Positions 18,391 to 27,850 of a stretch of DNA of 64,000 nucleotides are shown piece by piece (position 1 is the first letter of the stretch; each line of letters opens with the position of its first letter). The notes beneath the pieces were generated by a model, which made no database searches, was not told the DNA's origin, and worked only from the letters and a program-made list of their open reading frames with translations. The DNA is taken from the NCBI RefSeq assembly GCF_000015265.1, contig NC_008699.1, positions 1,116,001 to 1,180,000 on the forward strand, written 5' to 3'. Made by a program: the position numbers and the translations under genes. This DNA is from Nocardioides sp. JS614 (GTDB taxonomy: Bacteria > Actinomycetota > Actinomycetes > Propionibacteriales > Nocardioidaceae).

Positions 18391-19383
18391 ATGACGGACC
18401 TCGCCACCCCACGCACGCTGACCGAGGCGGAGAAGTCGGTCCTGCTGGCCGCGCCGCGCGGCTACTGTGCCGGCGTCGACCGGGCGGTGATCACCGTCGA
18501 GAAGGCACTGGACCTGTACGGCGCGCCCGTCTACGTGCGCAAGCAGATCGTGCACAACAAGCACGTGGTCGCCGACCTCGAGTCCCGCGGCGCGATCTTC
18601 GTCGAGGAGCTCGACGAAGTTCCCGAGGGCCAGACCGTGGTGTTCTCGGCGCACGGCGTCTCGCCCGAGGTGCACCGGCAGGCCGAGGAGCGATCGCTGA
18701 AGACGATCGACGCGACCTGCCCGCTGGTGACCAAGGTCCACCACGAGGCGAAGCGGTTCGCGACCGAGGACTACGACATCCTCCTCATCGGCCACGCCGG
18801 CCACGAGGAGGTCGAGGGCACCGCGGGCGAGGCCCCCGGGCACATCCAGCTCGTGCAGGGTCCCGCGGACGTCCCGAACATCAAGGTCCGCGACCCGAAG
18901 CGGGTCGCCTGGCTCTCCCAGACCACGCTGTCGGTCGACGAGACCCTCGAGACCGTCGACGCGATCCGGGAGCGGTTCCCCGACCTGCTCGACCCGCCGA
19001 GCGACGACATCTGCTACGCCACCCAGAACCGTCAGCTGGCGGTCAAGGAGATCGCTCGTGACTCCGACCTCGTGATCGTGGTCGGGTCGGGCAACTCCTC
19101 CAACTCGGTGCGACTGGTCGAGGTCGCGCTCGAGGCGGGCGCCCGCGCGGCGCACCGGGTCGACGACGCCTCCGAGATCGACGAGGCCTGGCTCGACGGG
19201 GTGCGCACGGTGAGCGTCACCTCCGGCGCCAGCGTGCCAGAGGCGCTGGTCCAGGGCGTGCTCTCCTTCCTGGGCGAGCGCGGGTACCCCGACGCTCGGG
19301 CGGTGCACAGCGCCGAGGAGTCGCTGATCTTCGCGCTGCCCCACGAGCTGCGGCGCGACCTCAAGGCCGCCGGGCGGAGCTGA
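18391..19383 (+). CDS. ispH: 4-hydroxy-3-methylbut-2-enyl diphosphate reductase
   Basis: 330 aa. It catalyses the last step of the MEP isoprenoid pathway, making IPP and DMAPP. The three [4Fe-4S] cysteines are visible in [24 protein letters not shown] and [11 protein letters not shown]. The conserved His residues lie in FSAHGV and [12 protein letters not shown], and SGNSSNS is the diphosphate-binding motif. It lies divergent from xseA and 8 nt before the YciO-like gene. Confidence 0.96.
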
Positions 19384-19391
19384 GCACCCGG

Positions 19392-20018
19392 ATGGCCCGC
19401 TACGTCGACGTACACCCCGAGAACCCCCAGTCCCGCCTGCTCGACCAGATCGCCGACGCGCTGCGCGAGGACCAGCTGATCGCCTACCCGACCGACTCGG
19501 GCTACGCGCTCGGCTGCCGGCTCGGCAACCGCGAGGGTCGGGACCGGATCCTGCGGATCCGCCGGCTCGACGAGAAGCACCACTTCACGCTGATGTGCAA
19601 GGACTTCGCCCAGCTCGGGCACTTCGTGAAGTTGGACAACTCCGCGTTCCGCTCGATCAAGGCCGCGACCCCGGGGCCGTACACGTTCATCCTGCCGGCG
19701 ACCCAGGAGGTCCCCCGCCGGCTGATGCACCCCAAGAAGCGCACCGTGGGCGTCCGGATCCCGGCGCACGTCTTCGACCAGGCCCTCCTGGGGACCCTCG
19801 GTGAGGCGCTGTTGACCAGCACCCTGATCCTGCCGGGGGAGACCGAGCCGCGCAGCCTCGGCTGGGAGATCAAGGAGGAGCTCGACCACCAGGTCGACGT
19901 GGTGGTCGAGGCGGGCGAGACGCTGGCCGAGCCGACCACCGTCATCGACTGGTCGGAGGGCTACCCCGAGGTGCTGCGGGTCGGCGCCGGCGACCCGGCC
20001 CGCTTCGAGGCCGCCTGA
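19392..20018 (+). CDS. YrdC/Sua5-family protein (YciO type)
   Basis: 208 aa. The YrdC fold is shown by LIAYPTDSGYALGCRLGN, KHHFTLMCKDFAQLG, PGPYTFILPAT and KRTVGVRIPAH. It lacks the C-terminal Sua5 domain. The family makes threonylcarbamoyl-AMP for tRNA t6A, but the YciO branch, which this resembles by its LMCKDFAQLG block, may have another role. It probably shares the ispH transcript. Its 3' end overlaps the convergent DUF6542 gene by 58 nt. Confidence 0.8.
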   Translation: MARYVDVHPENPQSRLLDQIADALREDQLIAYPTDSGYALGCRLGNREGRDRILRIRRLDEKHHFTLMCKDFAQLGHFVKLDNSAFRSIKAATPGPYTFILPATQEVPRRLMHPKKRTVGVRIPAHVFDQALLGTLGEALLTSTLILPGETEPRSLGWEIKEELDHQVDVVVEAGETLAEPTTVIDWSEGYPEVLRVGAGDPARFEAA

Positions 20019-20434
20019 GACAGCACCCGCTGGCGTACGGCGAGGATCGCCAGGCAGAGCAGGTAGCCGGTGACCAACGCGCCCGCGTGGTGCGACAACC
20101 CGGAGACGACCGCCTGGATCACGCCGTCGCCCGGGTCGGCGATCAGCTCGGGCCGGGTTGCCCCGAGCATTGCGAAGACCACCACCATCAGCAGCGGTGG
20201 CAGCACGCCGACGGTGAAGAAGTCCGAGGGCCGCACGGCGAGCGCGGTCGCGATGCAGAGCAGGACGAAGCAGAGGTCGAAGAGCACGCCGACGTGCCCG
20301 ACCAGCCACCGGTCGACGACGACCGCGGTCAGGGCGAGCGCCAGCCCGAGCGCGACGACCTGACGGCCCGGCTCGCGCCCCTCCTCCCAGAGGGTCCGGC
20401 GCTGGCTCGCGCGCTGAATCGCCCGCTGACTCAC
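19961..20434 (-). CDS. DUF6542 membrane protein
   Basis: 157 aa with a basic, Arg/Gln-rich N-terminus (SQRAIQRASQRRTLWEEG) and four hydrophobic helices, followed by a short polar tail. It resembles the small actinobacterial membrane proteins (DUF6542) encoded near ispH. The function is unknown. The GTG start overlaps the rmuC stop by 4 nt, so it is co-translated with rmuC. Confidence 0.65.
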   Translation of the reverse strand: MSQRAIQRASQRRTLWEEGREPGRQVVALGLALALTAVVVDRWLVGHVGVLFDLCFVLLCIATALAVRPSDFFTVGVLPPLLMVVVFAMLGATRPELIADPGDGVIQAVVSGLSHHAGALVTGYLLCLAILAVRQRVLSQAASKRAGSPAPTRSTSG

Positions 20435-21504
20435 AGGGCCACGGTATGGTCCGCGCCCGGATCGTCGTCGGCGGCGCGCCGTTCCACCGAGCGCAGCCCG
20501 GAGGGTGATATGGACCGGGCCGTGGCGTCGATCTGGCGCGGGCTCGGCAGCTCCTCGTCGGTCACCGAGAGGTCCGCGAACCGGCGGCCGCTGACCAGCA
20601 CCCGCGACTCCAGGGAGCCGACCGTCTGGTTGTAGTGGCCGACCGCGGCGTTGAGCGAGCGGCCGAGCTGGTCGAGGTGGCCGGTCATGCCGAGCAGCCG
20701 GCCGTGCAGCTCGCGCCCGAGGCGGTGGATCTCGCGCGCCTGGTCGGCGAGGGCCTCGTGGCTCCAGCCGTGGGCGACCGTGCGCAGCAGCGCGATCAGC
20801 GTCGTCGGGGTGGCGAGCACGACCTGGCGCGCGGCGGCGTGCTCGATCAGGGTCGGGTCGGTCTCCAGGGCCGCGGCCAGGAACGACTCGGCCGGCACGA
20901 ACAGCACCACGAACTCCGGGCTCTCCTCGAGCGAGCGCCAGTACTGCTTGGAGCCGAGCGCCTCGACGTGGGTGCGCAGCTGGGTGACGTGGCGGCGCAG
21001 GTGGGCGCGGTGCTCCTCCTCGTCGTCGGTGGAGGTCGCGTCGAGATAGGCGTCCAGCGGCACCTTGGCGTCGACGACCACCCGTCGCCCGCCGACGAGG
21101 TGTACCACCAGGTCCGGCCGGCGCGCCCCGTCGTCGAGGCGCACCTGCTCGCTGAAGTCGCACCGGTCGACGAGCCCGGCCAGCTCGACGGCCCGACGCA
21201 GGTGCAGCTCGCCCCACCGGCCGCGGACCTGCGGCTTGCGCAGGGCGGTCGAGAGCGACCGGGTCTCGCGCTGGAGCTGGTCGACCTGGGTGTCGAAGTG
21301 ACCCTGCCAGGTGGCGCGGGCCCGATCGAGGTGGTGCATCTGGTCGCTGAGCCGGTCCAGGCCCTGCATGACCTCGGCCTGGTCGACCAGGCCGTCGGTG
21401 AACGAGCGCCGGGAACGGGACCACAGCACGCCGAGCAGGGCACCGAGGAGGCAGCCGAGCGCCAGCCCGACGAGGAGGGCGAGGAAGAGGGTCACCGCGG
21501 TCAT
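20431..21504 (-). CDS. rmuC: RmuC-family DNA recombination protein
   Basis: 357 aa. It has an N-terminal membrane anchor (LFLALLVGLALGCLLGALLGVL), a coiled-coil region (~35-95), then the RmuC nuclease-like core with RGRWGELHLRRAVELAGL, RPDLVVHLVGGRRVVVDAKVPLDAYLDA and EFVVLFVPAESFLAAAL. The D...DAK residues suggest a restriction-endonuclease-like active site. Its role in limiting recombination at inverted repeats is known only from E. coli. Several upstream in-frame codons exist; ATG 21504 is chosen because the protein-like sequence begins there. Confidence 0.88.
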   Translation of the reverse strand: MTAVTLFLALLVGLALGCLLGALLGVLWSRSRRSFTDGLVDQAEVMQGLDRLSDQMHHLDRARATWQGHFDTQVDQLQRETRSLSTALRKPQVRGRWGELHLRRAVELAGLVDRCDFSEQVRLDDGARRPDLVVHLVGGRRVVVDAKVPLDAYLDATSTDDEEEHRAHLRRHVTQLRTHVEALGSKQYWRSLEESPEFVVLFVPAESFLAAALETDPTLIEHAAARQVVLATPTTLIALLRTVAHGWSHEALADQAREIHRLGRELHGRLLGMTGHLDQLGRSLNAAVGHYNQTVGSLESRVLVSGRRFADLSVTDEELPSPRQIDATARSISPSGLRSVERRAADDDPGADHTVAL

Positions 21505-21557
21505 GGAGCCAGCATGGAGGCCACCGCCGACATCGCCCGGGGAACGCGCCGCCATCT

Positions 21558-21633
21558 GCTGTAACGCCGTGTTACCCCTTCTGCCCACCCTGCTGCAACA
21601 CGGTCGATGGATGGGGTAACACGGCGTTACAGC
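21558..21633. repeat. 21-bp perfect inverted repeat between xthA and rmuC
   Basis: 21558-21578 (GCTGTAACGCCGTGTTACCCC) is exactly repeated in inverse at 21613-21633. The arms are separated by 34 nt. Each arm contains its own small dyad, GTAAC-N5-GTTAC, a spacing typical of TetR-type operators. It lies upstream of rmuC and downstream of xthA on the same strand. It could be a paired operator or a large terminator hairpin; no T-run is present. Confidence 0.75.
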
Positions 21634-21658
21634 GAATTCGCGCCGCCCACCCGCAACC

Positions 21659-22447
21659 TCAGGACAGGTCGACGACCACCGGGGCGTGGTCGGAGGCGCC
21701 CGTCCCGGCCCGCTCCTCGCGGTCGATGAACGCCCCGGTGACCCGGGCGGCGAGGGACGGCGAACCGAGGACGAAGTCGATGCGCATGCCGCGGTTGCGC
21801 TCGTAGCGCTGCCGGTAGTAGTCCCAGTACGTGTAGACCTCGGGTCCCGGCGCGTGCGGGCGCACCACGTCGACGTACCCGTCCTCGAGGAAGGCCTGGA
21901 AGGCGGCCCGCTCGGGCGGGGTGACGTGGGTGGACCGAGCGAACTGCGCCATGTCGAAGACGTCCTCGTCCGTCGGGGCGATGTTCCAGTCCCCGACGAG
22001 CGCGACGTCCTGGTCGCGCCAGGCCTGCGCGGCGTCGCGCAGCCGGGCCAGCCAGTCGAGCTTGTAGACGTAGTGCGGGTCGTCGGGCTTGCGGCCGTTG
22101 GGCACGTAGAGCGACCAGATCCGTACGCCGCCGCAGGTCGCGCCGATCGCCCGGGACTCGGTCTCCGCCGCTCTCTGCACGTCCTTGGCCCAGCCGGGCT
22201 GTCCGGGGAAGCCGACCGCCACGTCGCTCAGCCCGACCCTGCTGATCACCGCGACGCCGTTCCACTGGTTGGCGCCGGCGACAGCGACCTCGTAGCCCCG
22301 CGCCTCGATCCCCATCAGCGGCAGCTGGTCCTCGCGCGCCTTGGTCTCCTGGAGCGCGAGCACGTCCACCTCGTGGCGGTCCAGGAACGCCTCGACGCGG
22401 TCGATGCGGGAGCGGAGGGAGTTGACGTTCCACGTCGCGATGCGCAC
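21659..22447 (-). CDS. xthA: Exodeoxyribonuclease III / AP endonuclease
   Basis: 262 aa. It is an endonuclease/exonuclease/phosphatase-fold enzyme of base-excision repair. Motifs are intact: IATWNVNSLRSR, LALQETK (metal-binding Glu), SLYVPNGRKPDD, LVGDWNIAPTDEDV, MRIDFVLGS and SDHAPVVVDL (catalytic Asp-His). The GTG start has TAGGCT 7 nt upstream (22455-22460). It is divergent from ychF. Confidence 0.95.
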   Translation of the reverse strand: MRIATWNVNSLRSRIDRVEAFLDRHEVDVLALQETKAREDQLPLMGIEARGYEVAVAGANQWNGVAVISRVGLSDVAVGFPGQPGWAKDVQRAAETESRAIGATCGGVRIWSLYVPNGRKPDDPHYVYKLDWLARLRDAAQAWRDQDVALVGDWNIAPTDEDVFDMAQFARSTHVTPPERAAFQAFLEDGYVDVVRPHAPGPEVYTYWDYYRQRYERNRGMRIDFVLGSPSLAARVTGAFIDREERAGTGASDHAPVVVDLS

Positions 22448-22454
22448 GGAAGGC

Positions 22455-22508
22455 AGCCTAGTGAGGCAGCCCGGTGATTCGGGCCGGCCCGCCGCCTCGC
22501 CGTAGACT
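22455..22508. promoter_or_regulatory. Divergent leaderless -10 boxes of xthA and ychF
   Basis: TAGGCT on the minus strand (22455-22460) lies 7 nt before the xthA GTG. TAGACT on the plus strand (22503-22508) lies 8 nt before the ychF GTG. Neither gene has a Shine-Dalgarno sequence. Confidence 0.5.
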
Positions 22509-22516
22509 CGCCGCCC

Positions 22517-23596
<1,080 letters not shown>

Positions 23597-23737
23597 AGGT
23601 TCGGCGGCGCCGGACGCGAACCATCACTTTCCAGTGAAGGCAAGTCACTGAGTCGCCGATGGCCGCTACTGTCACCGAACAGATGGTCACCGCAAGCTCG
23701 GCGGTGACTCAACGACTGACTTGGGACGGGGGACGGC

Positions 23738-24883
23738 GTGGCGTACTCCTCCAAGAAGCCAGCGACCCCAGCCGAGCGGGCAATCGCATCCACCGGCATC
23801 CCGGCCCGCCTCGACGCGCTCCTTTGGCAGGCGCTTGGCAACGGCGAGACTCCCGCGCTCGCTGATCTGGTCGCGTCCGCACAGGGGAAGCCACGCGAAC
23901 ACGTGGTTGCCGAAACCCTCATCGTCCAAGACGCCAATCCACTGGAGGTGATTCACCCCAAGTCGTTCGTCACTTACGTGGAACGCACAGTCGGTGGCGT
24001 CTCGGCAATCAAGGTTGACGACGAGCGAGGCGACTTCGTGCTGTCGGCTTGGCCGACCGCTCATGAGGGCGTCTTCCACCTCATCGCGTCCATCCCGTCC
24101 ACCGACCCTCGCTGGGGCAAGGTGGACCGGTGGGTGGGCAAGGCACGCCCGCATGCCGTCCGATGCTTCCTTGATCATGACGACTTCATAGCCATCGGCA
24201 CGGCACTCTCGGAGCACGACGAAGTTGAGGTTCAACGAGTCTCTGGTCGCAAGCACGAGGACCGGTCAACGTGGAATCGAAGTTTCCGTGCGTACGACGA
24301 TGACCACCTCCGTCCCGACCACCGGGAGATGGTCGCAGAAGCCGAGTCCGTCGGCGTTTCGCTTCGGACCCTCCACATGCACGTCGGGGACGTCATGGAC
24401 GTTGTCGTACGACGCGTTGCTGGTGCCACCTTCAACAAGGGTGACTTTGAGGTCTTCGAGAACCGCGTCCTAAGCCGCCTCGCACACGCTGCCGCGCGGC
24501 GCCGAGACCTCTTCGTTGATCGTGAGCGCCGCCTGAACGAGCCGCCCAAGCGGCCCATCGAAGTCCGCCTCGCCGCGCCGCTCTTCACCGATCCTGAGGC
24601 GACCGGCGAAGTCATTCACATGCTGGAGCGCACGAGCGACGTCGCCTTCGCCGTGGTGCACCGAAATCCTTACCTTCATGTCGTCGTGACAGACAACACC
24701 GACGGATCGAACTACGACCTTTTCGTTACCAGCCCCAGCGCGATTGAGATCCACCCCGGATTCCGCGCGAGTCTGGGATCTCTCACGCGGCTCTCTCAAG
24801 ACCTCGGCGACTATTTCGAGGCTGACAACCTCCGCGAGACTCCGTTGGCTGAACCGTCGTCCATCTTCGACCTCATCGGCTGA
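23738..24883 (+). CDS. Uncharacterised protein, island 1
   Basis: 381 aa from GTG. I do not recognise a family. The sequence is soluble, with no membrane span or signal. The N-terminal ~60 residues are helix-like; the middle (residues ~75-180) looks like alternating alpha/beta; residues ~200-270 are Arg- and Asp-rich (VVVRRVAGATFNKGDFEVFENRV). The end (EPSSIFDLIG) is acidic. It ends 5 nt before the next gene, which has a nuclease-like motif, so the pair is a likely operon. Its place beside restriction genes suggests a defence role by context only. Confidence 0.7.
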   Translation: MAYSSKKPATPAERAIASTGIPARLDALLWQALGNGETPALADLVASAQGKPREHVVAETLIVQDANPLEVIHPKSFVTYVERTVGGVSAIKVDDERGDFVLSAWPTAHEGVFHLIASIPSTDPRWGKVDRWVGKARPHAVRCFLDHDDFIAIGTALSEHDEVEVQRVSGRKHEDRSTWNRSFRAYDDDHLRPDHREMVAEAESVGVSLRTLHMHVGDVMDVVVRRVAGATFNKGDFEVFENRVLSRLAHAAARRRDLFVDRERRLNEPPKRPIEVRLAAPLFTDPEATGEVIHMLERTSDVAFAVVHRNPYLHVVVTDNTDGSNYDLFVTSPSAIEIHPGFRASLGSLTRLSQDLGDYFEADNLRETPLAEPSSIFDLIG

Positions 24884-24888
24884 CACCA

Positions 24889-25923
24889 GTGGCGAGGTCG
24901 AGGCCGCGCACCAGCGCCGTGACACAGCAGAGTCTCCTCGACGACTACGACCTCTACGACCAGTACGTCGACGTTGTGTCTGCTTTCGAGTGGCTCTTCA
25001 CCGGGACCATTGAGCTGACACCGACTGTCCGGCACTTCGAGCGCTATCCCCGGATCACCACGCCTGACGGCACAGTGGTGACTCCTGACTTCACAGTGCT
25101 GTTCCACGACGGCACCGGACTTGTCGGGGAGGTCGCGAAGATCGCCTTGCACGAGAACAGCGTCGACAAGGTGTGCGATCAAATCGGCAAGTACGCCCAG
25201 CTCGCACACCTTCCCTCAGACAGCAGAGGTGGTACGGCTCCGGTCACCGATCTCGACGTCCTCCAACTGGTGCCCGCGGAGGTTGGCCTCTCAGCGGTCA
25301 ACCGAATCATCAAGGAGCGTTACCTCAATCCGGATCATGCCTACGCGCCACCGAAACCGCCTGTGATTGCCCAGTTCAGCCGATCCATCTTCCGAGACGA
25401 CTTCCGATACACCTTCCAGCGGATCCCCGATCCCGACAACGGCACACTGCCTGTGAGCGAGGACCCGGCCACTATCGGCCTGCTCCTCACGACGGATTCC
25501 AACGTTCCGGCGCGCAAGTTCAAGGACGTCAAGGCCCGCCGGAAGTTCATGAACGACCCAATCAAGCCGCTCTACTTGGCGACCCACCTATGGACATCGA
25601 CGTGGCCGACAGAGTACGGCTCAGAGACTGCTGACATCGAAGTCAAGCCCGCTGATATCGCAAACACCCTCCGGAAGCAGTACGGCGTCGGACGCGCTGC
25701 CGAGGTGAAAGCCGCCCTCGAACTGCTGGCACAAGCCGGGCTAGCCGCCGACAATGGAGACGGCACATGGGTCGTCTCCCGCAAGACACTTCGGCTGCGC
25801 GGGGAACGCGACATTCACCGCGTCATCGCGATCAAGGCAGGTCGACGCGACAGTCCGATCGTCACCCCTCGGCACCGTCGTCCCAAGTCGCCTCCCGAGA
25901 CTGAGCAGGGTTCGCTGTTCTAG
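24889..25923 (+). CDS. Uncharacterised protein with PD-(D/E)xK-like nuclease motif
   Basis: 344 aa. Residues ~50-85 read TPDGTVVTPDFTVLFHD then GLVGEVAK, i.e. P-D followed ~13 residues later by E-x-K, the layout of a PD-(D/E)xK nuclease active site. An acidic DDYDLYDQYVD stretch precedes it. The C-terminal third (DIANTLRKQYGVGRAAEVKAAL...AGLAADNGDGTWVVS) looks like a winged helix, followed by a basic tail. The architecture suggests DNA binding and cleavage. It is in operon with the preceding gene (5-nt gap). The family is not recognised. Confidence 0.65.
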   Translation: MARSRPRTSAVTQQSLLDDYDLYDQYVDVVSAFEWLFTGTIELTPTVRHFERYPRITTPDGTVVTPDFTVLFHDGTGLVGEVAKIALHENSVDKVCDQIGKYAQLAHLPSDSRGGTAPVTDLDVLQLVPAEVGLSAVNRIIKERYLNPDHAYAPPKPPVIAQFSRSIFRDDFRYTFQRIPDPDNGTLPVSEDPATIGLLLTTDSNVPARKFKDVKARRKFMNDPIKPLYLATHLWTSTWPTEYGSETADIEVKPADIANTLRKQYGVGRAAEVKAALELLAQAGLAADNGDGTWVVSRKTLRLRGERDIHRVIAIKAGRRDSPIVTPRHRRPKSPPETEQGSLF

Positions 25924-25938
25924 TTGCTGACGCCTAAC

Positions 25939-26658
25939 TCACCAGTGCGGGTCCGGCGAGCCGGCCATCCAGTGAATGCCGATCACTTCCGAGGTCTTCC
26001 TGTCGCGCGAGACCTCGAAGAAGGCGTCGCAACCGGTGCATGACTGTTCATCTGCATCGAGGAGGTTGACCTCGTCGCAGGACCGACACGCGCCAACCGC
26101 CGAGCCGCACGAGTCGCAGATACCTCCGTCGCGAATGTCGCTGGCAGGGTCCTCGTCCAGAATCCAGACCCGGTCCCAGCAGTTCGGGTTCGGACAAGGG
26201 ACAGTCCCGAGGAAGCGGGGGAGCACTTCCTCCCATGGCTGCACGAGCGTCAGGTGACTCAAGTCTCGGACCTCGATCCTCGGGTTCGTCGAAACCCTCG
26301 CTCGCGCCTCGGCGCCAGCGTCAAAGCCTCCGAAGGCGTAGAGGACGCCATGTCCGATCTGCATGTCGATGCACTTACCCACGAAGGCATCCACCGCCCC
26401 GATGCCGACCTTGCGGGTGGTGTACCGCTTGCACTCGAAAGCCACCTCGATGTCGACGCTCGCGACACAGCCTGTGGCGATGGCGTCCATTTGCCGTTCA
26501 CGACCACTCATCCCGAGGCGTTTCACGTTGTGTTCGACGGATGAGGCTGGATCCGCCTTGGCGATGAAGTCCTTAACATCAATCTCAAACTGCTTCCACA
26601 GTGGGTCTCCCGGAGTGATCTCGTCTTCCTTGGAAAGACCCTCCTCCTCCTCCTTCAT
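25939..26658 (-). CDS. Mrr-like restriction endonuclease with C-terminal zinc ribbons
   Basis: 239 aa. Residues ~45-125 match the Mrr-type catalytic domain: RERQMDAIATG gives the Asp and VDIEVAFECKRY the E-x-K, followed by GIGAVDAFVGKCIDMQIGHG. The C-terminal ~90 residues hold CxxxxC (CPNPNC) and three CxxC pairs (CDSC, CRSC, CTGC), which look like zinc ribbons. Mrr-family enzymes cut modified DNA. It would be a type IV-like activity next to the type III system, pointing towards the hypothetical pair from the other strand. Confidence 0.7.
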   Translation of the reverse strand: MKEEEEGLSKEDEITPGDPLWKQFEIDVKDFIAKADPASSVEHNVKRLGMSGRERQMDAIATGCVASVDIEVAFECKRYTTRKVGIGAVDAFVGKCIDMQIGHGVLYAFGGFDAGAEARARVSTNPRIEVRDLSHLTLVQPWEEVLPRFLGTVPCPNPNCWDRVWILDEDPASDIRDGGICDSCGSAVGACRSCDEVNLLDADEQSCTGCDAFFEVSRDRKTSEVIGIHWMAGSPDPHW

Positions 26659-26803
26659 CGGCGCTCCCCGAGGTCGCTCTTTCGGCCGGAGTCACTAGGA
26701 ACTCTTGACCCCTCATGGCCGAACCGCCTCAAGTTGGGCAGTTGACTGTGCACGCGCTTAGCGTTCCGCTTCCGGCGAGCGGTGACAACCGACACGACGC
26801 CGA

Positions 26804-27727
26804 TCACGCGACTACCCCGCCCGTTACGGCTTCTGGGCCGAGGGAATTTAGGAACTCCACCGTTGACGACGGAATCACGTCGTGCATGACCGCGCTCAGC
26901 AAGAGTTGCTCGGCTTCGACGCACGACTGGACGGCCTGCCGAAGTAGCCAGAGGGGGAGCAGCAGGGCTACCAGCCAGATCACTGAAACACTGCTGAGCA
27001 GCGCGGTAAGAACAACGAGAGGTACGACGATCGCCGAACGGAGTTCTGACTCTGCTCGAATCCGGTCATACTCGAGAAACAGCTGCTCTTGCTCGACCTG
27101 CAGCTTGAGTGGCAGTTCACTCACCAGCTCTTGCTCGACGGATGCCTCGGCCATTCCCCACATAAGCCACGTTCGCGGGTCCACCTCATCGTCCGACGCG
27201 AAGTCCGAGTTGCTCATGCGGCGACGTCCCATCTGAGCCGAGCCGCTCTCCTGAATGTCGCGTGCCCACACCTGCAAGTGGGGCGGACACCCTCGGCCTC
27301 CGAAGGCGGACCATGTCAGATCTTCGGGCGCCAGTGATGCCCGCCGATGAAGCCAATGGCTGAAGTCGCCTCTGAGGTTCGCCAAGTCAGGCTCAACGCC
27401 GAATAGACGACAGACAGCCAGACGCTTCCAGTCGCCCACGTTGATCGGCAGACGGTGAGCTACGGCTCGGGTCGGAATGCTCGGAATGGCGCCGCCTGCA
27501 AGGATCGCGAGCAAGCTCAGCGCAGCGAACAGCGCGGGTTGGCCAACTAGGGAGCCTAGGTCGTGCAAGCGGCTCTCGATCACGTCCCCATCCCGTTGTG
27601 GCATCACTGCGCGACCGAGCGCGAGCCAGAGGATTATCAGCCAGAGCGCCCCAGCGATGAGGGGGGTGCGGGTGTGCCGTAACCCGGGCAGGAGAGTGGC
27701 AAGCACACCGCATCGTAGGACGTACAT
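26804..27727 (-). CDS. Membrane protein of unknown function, island 1
   Basis: 307 aa. Hydrophobic spans lie at residues ~22-40, ~62-84 and a paired span at ~233-262, around a cytosolic middle domain rich in Trp and Arg. The middle has a C-terminal coiled-coil-like part (VEQELVSELPLKLQVEQEQLFLEYDRIR). No family is recognised. It is divergent from the type III mod gene across ~120 nt. Confidence 0.55.
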   Translation of the reverse strand: MYVLRCGVLATLLPGLRHTRTPLIAGALWLIILWLALGRAVMPQRDGDVIESRLHDLGSLVGQPALFAALSLLAILAGGAIPSIPTRAVAHRLPINVGDWKRLAVCRLFGVEPDLANLRGDFSHWLHRRASLAPEDLTWSAFGGRGCPPHLQVWARDIQESGSAQMGRRRMSNSDFASDDEVDPRTWLMWGMAEASVEQELVSELPLKLQVEQEQLFLEYDRIRAESELRSAIVVPLVVLTALLSSVSVIWLVALLLPLWLLRQAVQSCVEAEQLLLSAVMHDVIPSSTVEFLNSLGPEAVTGGVVA

Positions 27728-27838
27728 GGCGCCTCAAGAGGGAAGGCGACCCGGCTCCCTTAGACGTCCGCTGACACTCGAATCGGCTCCCGCGCCCAGC
27801 ACTTGGCCATCCGGCTGACGGCGTCATATGGAGGTCGG

Positions 27839-27844
27839 TAGCCT
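27839..27844 (+). promoter_or_regulatory. Leaderless -10 box of the type III mod-res operon
   Basis: TAGCCT lies 6 nt before the mod GTG at 27851. The same hexamer at the same spacing precedes the CBASS operon (42879-42884). Confidence 0.5.
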
Positions 27845-27850
27845 CAGGCA

